From Colwellia_A sp041890515 (GTDB lineage Bacteria > Pseudomonadota > Gammaproteobacteria > Enterobacterales > Alteromonadaceae), in NCBI GenBank assembly GCA_041890515.1, contig JASDWX010000035.1:1-64000 (forward strand): DNA of 64,000 bases. Reading direction: 5' to 3'. Made by a program: the position numbers and the translations under genes. Position 1 is the stretch's first letter. Every line of letters starts with the position of its first letter. Under the pieces are notes generated by a model. That model did no database searches, had not been told where the DNA came from, and worked only from the letters and a program-made list of their open reading frames with translations. Below, one piece after another: positions 52,752-61,506 of the stretch.

Positions 52752-54733
52752 TAGCTACTCCTTACTATTTGAGATTCTGTTGCTGAGATTCTTTCTATTT
52801 GATAGCGAGCACCAATTCGTTCTGCAAAGTTAAACAAGTCTTTACTTGGATCAATTTCACCTTCATGTACAAGTAAAATAACTTGGTCTGCCATTTTTGG
52901 TAAGTATTTAAGAACATTACTTCGGTGTTTTGGATCTAAACGCCCTAATGGTGTGTCCATAATAATTGGACCTTTTTTTCGAGCAGTTTTATTTAAACCA
53001 TCGATTAAAGACAATGCGACTATTTGCTCTGCACCAGCACTACGTTCTTTTAATACTTTTCCTGTATGATCAATAATAGATAGACCATAGTTTTTGTTAA
53101 TCTCTAAACCTGCATATGTTTTTTCAGTAGTTAATTCATTAAATGCATTAGAGGCATAATCAGCCACTTGTTCTCTTAAGGCATCTCTTAATTCATCAAT
53201 ACCATCTTTAAATAGAGCTTCTAAATCTTGATATAAATTCACTCGGATTGTACTAGATTGCCCCTGGCTACCTGTGCTTTTTGAAATCAATGTTGAAATG
53301 TGAGCTTGGGTTTCACCTAGTTTCTTAAAAGACATATTTCGGTCTTTAATATCGTTTTCAAGCTTAAACAATTGATTTCCTAATCTATCTTTTTTCTCTC
53401 TCTGTCGCATTATCTGATCGGTATCAAAACCTTGTATTTCTTCTTCTATATCATCAAGTTCTGTTTCGATCTTAATAATTCCAACTTGCATTTTTCTTTG
53501 TTTTGAAACTAATTCACAAATCCTACTGCCTTCATTACTCGACTGTATTTTTGAGAGATTATCTATTTGAGAGTTTATGGCTGTAACATCATCAAAATTA
53601 ACATGTGATAGTTCTGCTTCAGCTTTTAATTCAATAACCTTCTTCTCAATACCATCCATTTCTTTTTGTGGAATATCTTGAGTACAAGTCGGGCAAATTG
53701 GCATTTCTAAACTTTTATGTAACTCGGATATTTTTGCATCTAGTACCGCTTTGGCTTTTGTCGCATTTAACAATGAGTCTCTCTTTGTCTTCAAGTTAAT
53801 TACAAGTGGTTGTACACTTTTGAACAACACATCTTTCCAAGCCTCTTTAAACTGTTTTCGTTGCTCGTCAGCATCGTATGCCAATTGGGTTTCTATTGTT
53901 TCTCGTTTAGCTTTTAATACATCTAATTCGTATTTTTTCTTTTGAACAGCTTCAGTATTTTTAAGTTGATCTTCGATATCATCGATATGCTTTTGAACTT
54001 CACGTTGCTGTATTTCTAAGTCTTTTATATCTTTTTCAAACGTTGTTTGTTTTGACTCATTTACTCTTTGTTGTTCTGCGTACATTTTTGCATCTGAAGA
54101 ATTTTTTGCATCTCTAGTTTGAGTTCTTCGCGCATCCTTGAGTAGAGATGTAAATTCATTTCTTCCATTTACCAACGCGGGGACTCCTAATGCTTGCTCG
54201 ATATGTTCTTTTATTTTTTCACCTTGCTCGCTTTGCTCAACAAGTAAATTTTCATACTCTTGCAATAATTCACCATCAAAAAGGAAGAAACGTGAAATTT
54301 CTTCGGGTGTGACTTGATTTATTTCATTGACGATTAGATCTCCTGTAATTACCTCGTTGTCAATTTTAAGGCCAATCGATTCATCAAAATCACCATCATT
54401 TTTTGGTACAGAAACATGGCTTTTCTTTTCAATTTGTCTGCGTAGCTCATAACTTTTATTTTCGTGGGTAAACTTAATCATAATTGACATCGACCAATTA
54501 TCTTCAGAAGCTGCAATACTATTAATTAAATTTGTACGAGGTATCTCTCTTAGATGTCGACCTAACGCTAGTCCATAAAACCCCCAACGAATAGAATTTA
54601 AAAAGCTTGTTTTTCCTCTCATATTGTCACCAAACAGTAACATTACATTTTGAGTTTCGTGCTGAGGGAAATCTATTTTCTGTTCGCCTTTATATGGCAT
54701 AAAATTATAAATAGTTAACTCTTGCAGTTTCAT
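52751..54733 (-). CDS. Second DndD-like SMC ATPase with zinc-hook CPTC
   Basis: A 660-aa ABC-type ATPase with Walker A 'GDNMRGKTSFLNSI' (35-48), a long coiled coil broken by 'CPTC' (C347, C350) like a Rad50 zinc hook, ABC signature 'RSAGAEQIVALSLI' (564-577) and Walker B 'PIIMDTPLGRLDPKHR' (~589-604). It differs from DndD at 44675 in having the CxxC hook. Such CxC-type DndD-like ATPases occur in restriction-side gene sets next to dnd loci. Coupled by ATGA to the small protein upstream and TAATG to the 130-aa gene downstream. Confidence 0.85.
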   Translation of the reverse strand: MKLQELTIYNFMPYKGEQKIDFPQHETQNVMLLFGDNMRGKTSFLNSIRWGFYGLALGRHLREIPRTNLINSIAASEDNWSMSIMIKFTHENKSYELRRQIEKKSHVSVPKNDGDFDESIGLKIDNEVITGDLIVNEINQVTPEEISRFFLFDGELLQEYENLLVEQSEQGEKIKEHIEQALGVPALVNGRNEFTSLLKDARRTQTRDAKNSSDAKMYAEQQRVNESKQTTFEKDIKDLEIQQREVQKHIDDIEDQLKNTEAVQKKKYELDVLKAKRETIETQLAYDADEQRKQFKEAWKDVLFKSVQPLVINLKTKRDSLLNATKAKAVLDAKISELHKSLEMPICPTCTQDIPQKEMDGIEKKVIELKAEAELSHVNFDDVTAINSQIDNLSKIQSSNEGSRICELVSKQRKMQVGIIKIETELDDIEEEIQGFDTDQIMRQREKKDRLGNQLFKLENDIKDRNMSFKKLGETQAHISTLISKSTGSQGQSSTIRVNLYQDLEALFKDGIDELRDALREQVADYASNAFNELTTEKTYAGLEINKNYGLSIIDHTGKVLKERSAGAEQIVALSLIDGLNKTARKKGPIIMDTPLGRLDPKHRSNVLKYLPKMADQVILLVHEGEIDPSKDLFNFAERIGARYQIERISATESQIVRSS

Positions 54734-54930
54734 ATCAAATTATTTCCTTGCTGTTCTACTACTTGCTCTTCAACAATCGCTTGTATCTTCATTACAGTAT
54801 TTCTATCTTTATCATATTGATGGTCTTTTTGAACTTGATAGCACTCTTTAATAAGACTTTCATCTATATTCTTACCAAGTTCAGAGTTTAGTCTCAACAA
54901 TACTGTTAACGGATCACTTTTATGTTTCAT
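54730..54930 (-). CDS. Small protein between helicase and CxC ATPase
   Basis: About 66 residues from ATG 54930 ('MKHKSDPLTVLLRLNSEL'); the frame opens at 54951 but that start lies deeper in the helicase gene. It is helical, with 'ECYQVQKDHQYDKDRNTVM' and an acidic glutamine-rich tail. It overlaps the helicase stop by 11 nt and the ATPase start by 4 nt. Small proteins of this look are known beside CxC-motif DndD-like ATPases in DNA-modification loci. Probably a subunit of the ATPase/helicase complex. Confidence 0.7.
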   Translation of the reverse strand: MKHKSDPLTVLLRLNSELGKNIDESLIKECYQVQKDHQYDKDRNTVMKIQAIVEEQVVEQQGNNLI

Positions 54931-57046
54931 TACATTCTTCCTCGATACCATCTGAGTCTAATAGGCCATATTCTTCAGGGTCTATTCCCAGCTCTATTGC
55001 TATATTAATTAATTTATTGGAGCCAGATTTATTAATGGCTGTTTTTGAAAATTGTATACTCCGTTGAAGCTCACTTTTCAGTAACGATAACTGTCCAGGT
55101 TCACTTTCTAAACATAGAGGAACCATAACAGCATCATAAATTACTGCTTTATATTTCCCTGGACAGGTTCTTAAAACTCGCCCTCTTCGTTGTATAAATT
55201 GACGAGGGTTCTGAGAAGATGCAAGAATAATTGCGTGGGATATTTTCGGAATATCAACACCTTGATCTAGGCAGCGAATGGAGACCATGATACCACCGAA
55301 CTTTTTGAACCATTCTAATGAAGCCGCAGCATCACCTTCCATATTGGTATGATACTCACATGGAGAAAGACCTCTCTTTTCGAGATCTTTTATTACTTCG
55401 CCTAGCTGAAACTGATCTTCGCAATAGACTAACCAACTTTCACCTTCGGTATAATTATCAATAATTGTTTTTATTGCATATGGAACTTTTGCTGCTGCTT
55501 TTTTGGCAATTCTAGCTCTTTGAATTAGCATATTTTGCAATCTTGCCGAAGGGATAGGTGAACCATTGTCATCCCTTTTTGATCGAGCAAATTCTTTAGA
55601 TATATCTTTTGTAGCAATTTCCCAATTTTCAGACTCTTCAACAGTAAACCTTATAGCCTGAGGCAGGTATTCATATTCCACTAATCTACCACTTTTAATA
55701 GCGTCTATTAATGTAAATGGTGGTTGTACTATAGGACCAAAGTAATCAATTATTTTTTGAGTTCCTATTGGATCACTATATCTCACAGGAGTCGCACTTA
55801 AACCTAACTTTTTACCTGCTCGTATTGTTAATGCTTGTGAATTTTTGTTACTTCCTATCTCATGCACTTCATCTGCAACTACCATAAGGTGGTCACCGTC
55901 TGTGAGAGCATCTAGGAAGTCGGATTTGTAAGCTGTCCCCATCGTTACTAATACAATGCGTTGCCCAAAACCTTCGCCTGGTTGTGTAAAATGTTGCAAT
56001 CTTCGGTTTTTACGCCATCTAATGTTACCATCTCCAGCTTTCAGTATTGTCGCTTCGGGGATCTCTTCTTTTATTTCTTCAGCCCATTGCTTATGCAATA
56101 ACCGATCGGGAACTAAAACAATAGCTACTCCGTCATTGGTTAAATGGTCTTTTAAAGCAGTTAAAGCTGTAAATGTTTTACCACTACCTGTTGCATGCTC
56201 GAAAATCCCTTTGTAATTCTGATTTTTCCAGGCATCTAAAGCATCTTTTTGATGAGGTAATGGATTTCTCTTATTTATCGAAGCTGAATATTTTTTCTTT
56301 TCTTGTGCATTTCCTAAGGAAAAATAGTCAGTAAGGTTTTCGGGAATGATTTCATCGATTGAGTTCAAAGCTCTTTCCTCCAGTCTGTTTTTAGCGACCG
56401 CTGGAAAATCAATAATTTCTAGTTCTTTAACTTGATTTGACCAGAGCTTTTGGAAGTATTCCTTATGACGCTTAACTTGACGTTCATCTCTTCCGCCTTT
56501 CCAACTACAAAAAACATCGAGTGATTCGTAGTTTCCTCGTTCATGCCAACCACTCCAGGTTTCATTAACAGAACCTTTAAAAGAAACTGAAGAATTTCCA
56601 CCTGTTAAAATACCCAGCTTTTCATGATAAATACCTGCGGAATTTCTTCTAAATGCAATTTTTACTTCCATGATTTTTAATTTGATTAGTGTAGCCAAAG
56701 CTTCGGTATTTTTAATTGCTTTGCTATCACTTAATAATGTATCAATAGTATGGAGTATTTCTTGATTAGCTTTATGAATATCACAATCATAGCCTTGTTC
56801 TAATGCATCAATATCAGCAGCAGATAATGATGGCGAACAGACAAGTTGAATTTTTCCGCCTCTTTTGGCGAAGTTAATAATTTCAGGTCCAATAAGAAGA
56901 AATATAGTTGAACTAAAATAGCCAACTGAACGTTGATAAGTTTCACTTTGATTTAAACAAGGCAAATAGAAGTCAGCTACTAGGTTTGATTCACCAGTGC
57001 GATATTCTTCTTTTAACTCAATGTTATTTAAGCTCAAAAAATGCAC
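54920..57046 (-). CDS. PLD-nuclease/DEAD helicase restriction protein of the phosphorothioation island
   Basis: A 708-aa fusion. N-terminal PLD-type domain: 'YRTGESNLVADFYLP', HxK in 'IYHEKLGIL' (H141, K143) and 'SFKGSVNET' (155-163). SF2 helicase: 'EHATGSGKTF' (284-292), 'ADEVHEIG' (391-398), 'LGLSATP' (414-420) and 'QRRGRVLR' (619-626). Only one HxK is seen, so it would dimerise for PLD chemistry. This matches the family called 'DNA phosphorothioation system restriction enzyme'. Starts at a GTG (57046) inside a short leader ORF that has a strong ribosome site. First gene of a five- or six-gene operon. Confidence 0.85.
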   Translation of the reverse strand: MHFLSLNNIELKEEYRTGESNLVADFYLPCLNQSETYQRSVGYFSSTIFLLIGPEIINFAKRGGKIQLVCSPSLSAADIDALEQGYDCDIHKANQEILHTIDTLLSDSKAIKNTEALATLIKLKIMEVKIAFRRNSAGIYHEKLGILTGGNSSVSFKGSVNETWSGWHERGNYESLDVFCSWKGGRDERQVKRHKEYFQKLWSNQVKELEIIDFPAVAKNRLEERALNSIDEIIPENLTDYFSLGNAQEKKKYSASINKRNPLPHQKDALDAWKNQNYKGIFEHATGSGKTFTALTALKDHLTNDGVAIVLVPDRLLHKQWAEEIKEEIPEATILKAGDGNIRWRKNRRLQHFTQPGEGFGQRIVLVTMGTAYKSDFLDALTDGDHLMVVADEVHEIGSNKNSQALTIRAGKKLGLSATPVRYSDPIGTQKIIDYFGPIVQPPFTLIDAIKSGRLVEYEYLPQAIRFTVEESENWEIATKDISKEFARSKRDDNGSPIPSARLQNMLIQRARIAKKAAAKVPYAIKTIIDNYTEGESWLVYCEDQFQLGEVIKDLEKRGLSPCEYHTNMEGDAAASLEWFKKFGGIMVSIRCLDQGVDIPKISHAIILASSQNPRQFIQRRGRVLRTCPGKYKAVIYDAVMVPLCLESEPGQLSLLKSELQRSIQFSKTAINKSGSNKLINIAIELGIDPEEYGLLDSDGIEEECNET

Positions 57047-57108
57047 CTTACTGTGAACTTAGTAGATACTGGGTGTGATAAAACTATAGGTTTTTTAGTT
57101 AGTCGCAC
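57034..57108 (-). CDS. Possible 24-aa leader ORF overlapping the helicase start
   Basis: A consensus Shine-Dalgarno AAGGAGGT (57119-57112) is followed by GTG 57108 and 24 codons ending at TGA 57036-57034. The helicase GTG at 57046 lies inside this ORF in another frame, 9 nt before its stop. The helicase itself has only a poor site (AGTAAG). This fits translational coupling through a leader peptide. Expression is not proven. Confidence 0.4.
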   Translation of the reverse strand: MRLTKKPIVLSHPVSTKFTVRCIF

Positions 57109-57356
57109 TTTACCTCCTTATAAAGACGGATATCTTAACTGGATGATAAATAAAGAAATCAATCCAATGATACATATATGTATAATGCAATAGTTCTATC
57201 GGGATGTCTGTAAAAAATTATACTTTTAAGATAAAAAATGATCTTGGACAAAAAGAGCTAAGTAACTTTTATTGAAACAATTGAACAAACCCAGCTATTT
57301 ATAGTTTTTATAGTCCATAATCAAGACAAGAAAATATAATAAAAGAATAAATAACA

Positions 57357-58274
57357 ATGCCTCTATTGGTAACTTTATTATTGGTTTGTATTATTGGTTT
57401 TTTAGCGCAGTCTATTGGACTTTGTATGGTTAGGGGAGTCAATGAATGTAAAGGTGGGAAACCACAGTTCCTACTTGCTATATTGCTCAGCGGAGTACTA
57501 GCGTGGGTAGCAATCTTGTACTCCGACTATGTTGGCATCGTTACACAATTCAGAACATTTAAAATCAATATATGGTTTTTAATTGGCGGAACCCTTTTTG
57601 GTTTAGGTTCTGCATTTAATCAAGGTTGTGGTGTTTCAACTTTAAGTAAATTGTCTCGCGGTGATTCTAAAATGATATTTACTATTATCGGCTGGTTAAT
57701 TGGTTGGACTATTTTAGCTGTTTGGAATCCATTTACTAATCACCATAAATTAATAATTTCTTCTGATATAACAATACCAGTGTTAGTTGCTTTATCAATA
57801 GCGTCAGTTAGTTGGGCTTTTCTAGGTGATAAAGAAAGAAGGAAGTTATGGCTTACTATGATGTCAATTGGCTTGATTGGTGGCTTTGTTTTTCTCTTTG
57901 ACCCTAAGTGGCCGCCAAGCGGTTTTCTTCACAAAATTAGCCATTCTTTAGTAAGTTCAGATGAGACTTTACGACCACTGATGGAAAGTTACTTCTTATT
58001 TATATCTTTGCTTATTGGGATGTTCATAGCTGCTTGGTATACGAAAAAATTTGAAGTAGTGAAGTCCAACTGGCAGAACTGGTTGTTGCACCTCATGGCT
58101 GGAGGTCTCATGGGAATTGGAGCGTCATTAGCAATGGGAGGTAACGACTCTCAATTGTTATTAGCATTACCTGCTCTTTCCCCCGGAGGGGGAGTTGCTA
58201 TTATAGGAATGTTAGCTGGTATATGGTTTGGATTATTTATTAGAGGAAAACTTATTGTTAAAGTCAGACTCTAA
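57357..58274 (+). CDS. YeeE/YedE-family sulfur-compound transporter
   Basis: A 305-aa protein with about eight or nine membrane segments. Hallmarks of the YeeE/YedE (TsuA) family are present: 'SIGLCMVRGV' (C23), 'GLGSAFNQGCGVSTLSKL' (C91) and 'MAGGLMGIGASLAMGGND' with 'GGGVAIIGMLAGIWFG'. TsuA-type proteins import thiosulfate through conserved cysteines. No TusA-like partner is visible. It lies between the helicase operon and the DUF262 gene, alone on the plus strand. A sulfur supply role for DNA phosphorothioation is an attractive inference. Confidence 0.85.
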   Translation: MPLLVTLLLVCIIGFLAQSIGLCMVRGVNECKGGKPQFLLAILLSGVLAWVAILYSDYVGIVTQFRTFKINIWFLIGGTLFGLGSAFNQGCGVSTLSKLSRGDSKMIFTIIGWLIGWTILAVWNPFTNHHKLIISSDITIPVLVALSIASVSWAFLGDKERRKLWLTMMSIGLIGGFVFLFDPKWPPSGFLHKISHSLVSSDETLRPLMESYFLFISLLIGMFIAAWYTKKFEVVKSNWQNWLLHLMAGGLMGIGASLAMGGNDSQLLLALPALSPGGGVAIIGMLAGIWFGLFIRGKLIVKVRL

Positions 58275-58328
58275 AAGCAATAAATCATATTACTTGCTAA
58301 AATGGTCATTTAAAAATATAAAAACATT

Positions 58329-60182
58329 CTATTCTGAACTATAAAAAATAAACTTACTTATAGCTTCTACTTGATTTTCAGTGCGTTTGTCACATGAGTT
58401 GAAGTTCCAATTTTTGAAGTCACGATTTAAGGTTTTTTCGAGCAAATCTACTTTAACAACAGACAATTTACTCTGCTCATAATAATGCACTTTCTTATGA
58501 GTATGATTTTTAATCCCTCTATTTAAATTACGCTCCAATAAAACAATATTGCCAAGCTTATTGATATGTTGCTTCCATTCATCATCTCTTTTAGGCTCAT
58601 TCTCTTCTTCTGTTTGAGATAATATGTGTTCGATGTCGAAAGACTTATCTCCACTAAAGATAACTTTCGTAACTTCATATAAACCATCTTCTTTAAGGTC
58701 AGCAGAAAATACGGCTGACATTCGACAAAGCAGATTTTTCGATGTTGTAATAGAAAAAACATCAGCGTTTAGTGCTTTATTAAAAAGATCTATATTATCG
58801 TAAGAATAATTATACTTCTCGCTACCATTTAATTTGTCATAAATTAATGAATTAATGATCTTTTCATTATCTGTTGTACTTAAGATTGTCTTTAGCAACT
58901 CATGATTAAATGCAAACCTGACGCTGTTTATTACTCTTTGATAATTAACACTGTAAACAATATATAACTTCGTTAAAGCATTAATAAATCTCTGCAATTT
59001 TTGATATTTATTAACATCGTCTTTGAATTGATAAAGAAAAATATAAATAAACTTTCGATATCTAGAATATCGAGTCCAATCCCACAAGCTAAATACTGAA
59101 TAATCCATAGCGGTAGTGTAATTTTTTTCAATATGTCTATATGTATACCAACCTAATCGCTGAGTAACAATTCCCTTCAACTCAGATAAACATAGTTTTA
59201 TTTTTTGTCCCTCTTCTTTCTTAAAATTAGGCCATTCTCCGATATTAAAGAGTGTTTCAAATAAGCGATCATAAAATGTATCTACGCCAAGCGAATATAA
59301 AATCGTAGGTAAATTATATTTTGCGATTAAGAACACTTGATATATTCCAAGTATCTCTTGCATCGTTAAACAAGAATTATGTGCTTTGTTAAAGTGGTCT
59401 ATTTCTTGATATAAGCTACTTATTTGTATAAATATTTCTTCATCATTTTCAAACTCATCTTTGGCCGTTTTTTGTAAATACTCATACATTCGTATTTTAA
59501 AAAGATCATTTGTATCGAGAGGAAGTCCTGCGGTATTAATAGTGTCAAAAATCTTAAGTGTTTTAGAAAGCCCAGCCTGAGTTTCAATAACAACGAAATA
59601 AATCTTATGGTTAATGTAGTCATACAAATCATGAATCGGGAAATTATCTAATGAAAGCCGTTCCGATTTGTCCAGCCAGCCCCTAATCGCTTTTGAAATA
59701 AGCATTCCATTTTCGCAATAAATATTTTTACCTTCAAGATCTTCATCGATTGTAAATTTATCTCTAAACTCTTCAAGTAACCGTTGTTGTTCTCCATTAT
59801 TAACTTTCGTTTTAAAGCGTAATAATAATTTAGAATCAAAGCACTTAGCTCTAGGAAAAAGCTGTTCAAGAACCTTAAAAAGCAAAAGAAAAGTAGTAAA
59901 CCTTTGTTGTCCATCGATGATTTCTTGTTGACCGTTCTCAGCTCTAGCTAATTGCATAGTTCCTATAAACATAGGCTCCTTTTCATCAACCTTAATATTT
60001 TCTTGTTCTGAAAAAGCACTAAAAACATCATTAATAAATTGTGTTATTTGTTTCTCTGTCCACGCATAAGGACGTTGGTAAATTGGAATGATGTAGTCAA
60101 CTTTACCATCTAATATAAACGGAATTTCATTTTGATTAGCTCCCAAAACATACCTATTTGCATCAATATCAAAACACGCCAT
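58329..60182 (-). CDS. DUF262-DUF1524 protein (SspE/GmrSD-like restriction effector)
   Basis: A 617-aa protein. The N-terminal DUF262 has 'IPIYQRPYAWTEKQI' (32-46) and 'EIIDGQQRFTTFLLLF' (87-102), the ParB-like NTP-binding motifs. The C-terminal DUF1524 has the HNH-type 'FDIEHILSQT' (515-524) and 'NKLGNIVLLERNLNRG' (541-556). This layout is shared by GmrSD, BrxU and SspE. SspE is a known phosphorothioate-sensing NTPase and DNA nickase. Here, next to a Dnd system, an SspE-like function is likely, though a modified-base (GmrSD-like) target is also possible. Confidence 0.85.
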   Translation of the reverse strand: MACFDIDANRYVLGANQNEIPFILDGKVDYIIPIYQRPYAWTEKQITQFINDVFSAFSEQENIKVDEKEPMFIGTMQLARAENGQQEIIDGQQRFTTFLLLFKVLEQLFPRAKCFDSKLLLRFKTKVNNGEQQRLLEEFRDKFTIDEDLEGKNIYCENGMLISKAIRGWLDKSERLSLDNFPIHDLYDYINHKIYFVVIETQAGLSKTLKIFDTINTAGLPLDTNDLFKIRMYEYLQKTAKDEFENDEEIFIQISSLYQEIDHFNKAHNSCLTMQEILGIYQVFLIAKYNLPTILYSLGVDTFYDRLFETLFNIGEWPNFKKEEGQKIKLCLSELKGIVTQRLGWYTYRHIEKNYTTAMDYSVFSLWDWTRYSRYRKFIYIFLYQFKDDVNKYQKLQRFINALTKLYIVYSVNYQRVINSVRFAFNHELLKTILSTTDNEKIINSLIYDKLNGSEKYNYSYDNIDLFNKALNADVFSITTSKNLLCRMSAVFSADLKEDGLYEVTKVIFSGDKSFDIEHILSQTEEENEPKRDDEWKQHINKLGNIVLLERNLNRGIKNHTHKKVHYYEQSKLSVVKVDLLEKTLNRDFKNWNFNSCDKRTENQVEAISKFIFYSSE

Positions 60183-60389
60183 TTATTTTCCCTGAAATTA
60201 TACCCATTGATTTAATAAACATTAAAATATATAAATATCAACAACTTGACCCTCTTACAGTGACGATATCACAAAGGTTTGTATAAGACTATTAATACAT
60301 TACTTCTTCAATTCCTATTCCACTAAAATCTTTTGCCAATCAATGCTTAAGGACTATGATTTAGTCATTATTCATCGAGAGGTTTCAAC

Positions 60390-60902
60390 ATGCACATTTC
60401 ACTCATTCACTTGATCCCAAGCTCGCTCAGAGGAGAGATCGACAAGCAGTTTTCTTTTATTGTTCAATATCATTCAGAACTCCGCTTTACTCTTTGGCCG
60501 AGATTAAATAAGGGGATTCGTTTTCTACTGAAAGAACATCCTCACAAAGAGCTTATTTTACAAGCGTGTTATCAGTATCTTGCACACCATCATTGCATAA
60601 TATCGGCCGTAATTTGCGGCTATTCATTCAGCAGTATTCATAGCAATAGCAGTCCAATAATCAGTAATAGCGCTTCTTACTGGTATCTGACGAGTGGAAT
60701 GTCGCAAATCAAACACAACCAGAGTATCGGTGAAATTGATTGGTTACTATCAACCAACATGGAGCTTTGGAAAGACATCTGCGGTGTTTTTCTCATTTAT
60801 GAATATCGATACCAGGAAAGTAAAACTGATGTTGTTAAATTTGCAGAGAAATTCGCTCCAATGAACAAAGTTAATACATATAGGGAAACTCACCATGCTT
60901 AA
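60390..60902 (+). CDS. Unknown protein, first of a small rightward operon
   Basis: A 170-aa protein with GAGAGG 10 nt before its ATG. Basic N-terminus, 'FTLWPRLNKGIRFLLKEHPH' in the middle and several histidines ('YLAHHHCIIS'). No signal peptide or known motif. Its end overlaps the next gene by 8 nt. I do not recognise a family; setting is accessory DNA to the right of the PT island. Confidence 0.55.
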   Translation: MHISLIHLIPSSLRGEIDKQFSFIVQYHSELRFTLWPRLNKGIRFLLKEHPHKELILQACYQYLAHHHCIISAVICGYSFSSIHSNSSPIISNSASYWYLTSGMSQIKHNQSIGEIDWLLSTNMELWKDICGVFLIYEYRYQESKTDVVKFAEKFAPMNKVNTYRETHHA

Positions 60903-61191
60903 AACGTACATAAAAAATACATCAATATTACATATCAAAGATTTTGACGAAGGTAGAAATGAGTTACTTGCTGATGTTTTGCTTGGAGAGGTAATTTCAG
61001 ATGAAACAAGTCGCTACAATCATGGAAACCACGTGATGACTTCTCGCATAGTATGTTCGAATGACAATGTGTTTAAGACAGAGTCAGGTAACTTGTACAT
61101 CACTGAAGGTCGTTCATACAATTTAACTATATCAACAAAAGAATGGTCTGTGATGCGAGAGAAAAACCTATCACTTTACGAGTCAATTTAG
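60895..61191 (+). CDS. Unknown 98-aa protein
   Basis: The ATG lies inside the end of the preceding gene, so translation is coupled. The sequence is mixed alpha/beta with charged stretches ('FDEGRNELLADVLLGEVIS', 'SGNLYITEGRSYNLTIS'), suggesting a small soluble beta-rich domain. No family recognised. Confidence 0.55.
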   Translation: MLKTYIKNTSILHIKDFDEGRNELLADVLLGEVISDETSRYNHGNHVMTSRIVCSNDNVFKTESGNLYITEGRSYNLTISTKEWSVMREKNLSLYESI

Positions 61192-61237
61192 CTTTGCCAA
61201 TAAAACTCACTAATACATTTAATTACGACAGGAGTGA

Positions 61238-61468
61238 ATGATGACTGAAACAGATGAGCAGATTTTTTGCAGTTGCTTTGGGTGTGAACGAGAAATACTA
61301 GTTGGGGATAAAGTTCACAGTTTAACTTACTCTTTTGAAAAAATAGAAACGCTTCATGTTGTAGCCCCTATATATGCTGAAGGGCTTGGGACGTGGTGTG
61401 ATAGCTGTTTTTCAAAATTAAAGAAAAATAAGGATTACCAAGTACCATGGGAGGACATTCAAGACTAA
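61238..61468 (+). CDS. Small cysteine-rich, possibly zinc-binding protein
   Basis: A 76-aa protein with GGAG before its ATG. Cysteine pairs 'CSCFGC' near the N-terminus and 'CDSC' near the C-terminus (about residues 11-16 and 57-60) could form a zinc ribbon. The middle 'ILVGDKVHSLTYSFEKIETL' reads like a beta sheet. Function unknown; shares orientation with its neighbours. Confidence 0.6.
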   Translation: MMTETDEQIFCSCFGCEREILVGDKVHSLTYSFEKIETLHVVAPIYAEGLGTWCDSCFSKLKKNKDYQVPWEDIQD

Positions 61469-61506
61469 AAAAGACCATCAGAACTGGGTTTAACTAATGA
61501 CTTATT

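Noticed and set aside
49156..57046. Classic DndFGH restriction genes
   Set aside because: Sizes, motifs and order do not match DptF, DptG and DptH; the PLD-helicase/CxC ATPase set is different.
58275..58328. Terminator between the YeeE gene and the DUF262 gene
   Set aside because: The AGCAATAA / TTACTTGCT pairing is short with a bulge and no T tract, too weak to list.
13..60182. One continuous mobile element covering both the recombinases and the Dnd island
   Set aside because: The two accessory regions are separated by ~33 kb of conserved core genes in normal order, so they are independent insertions.
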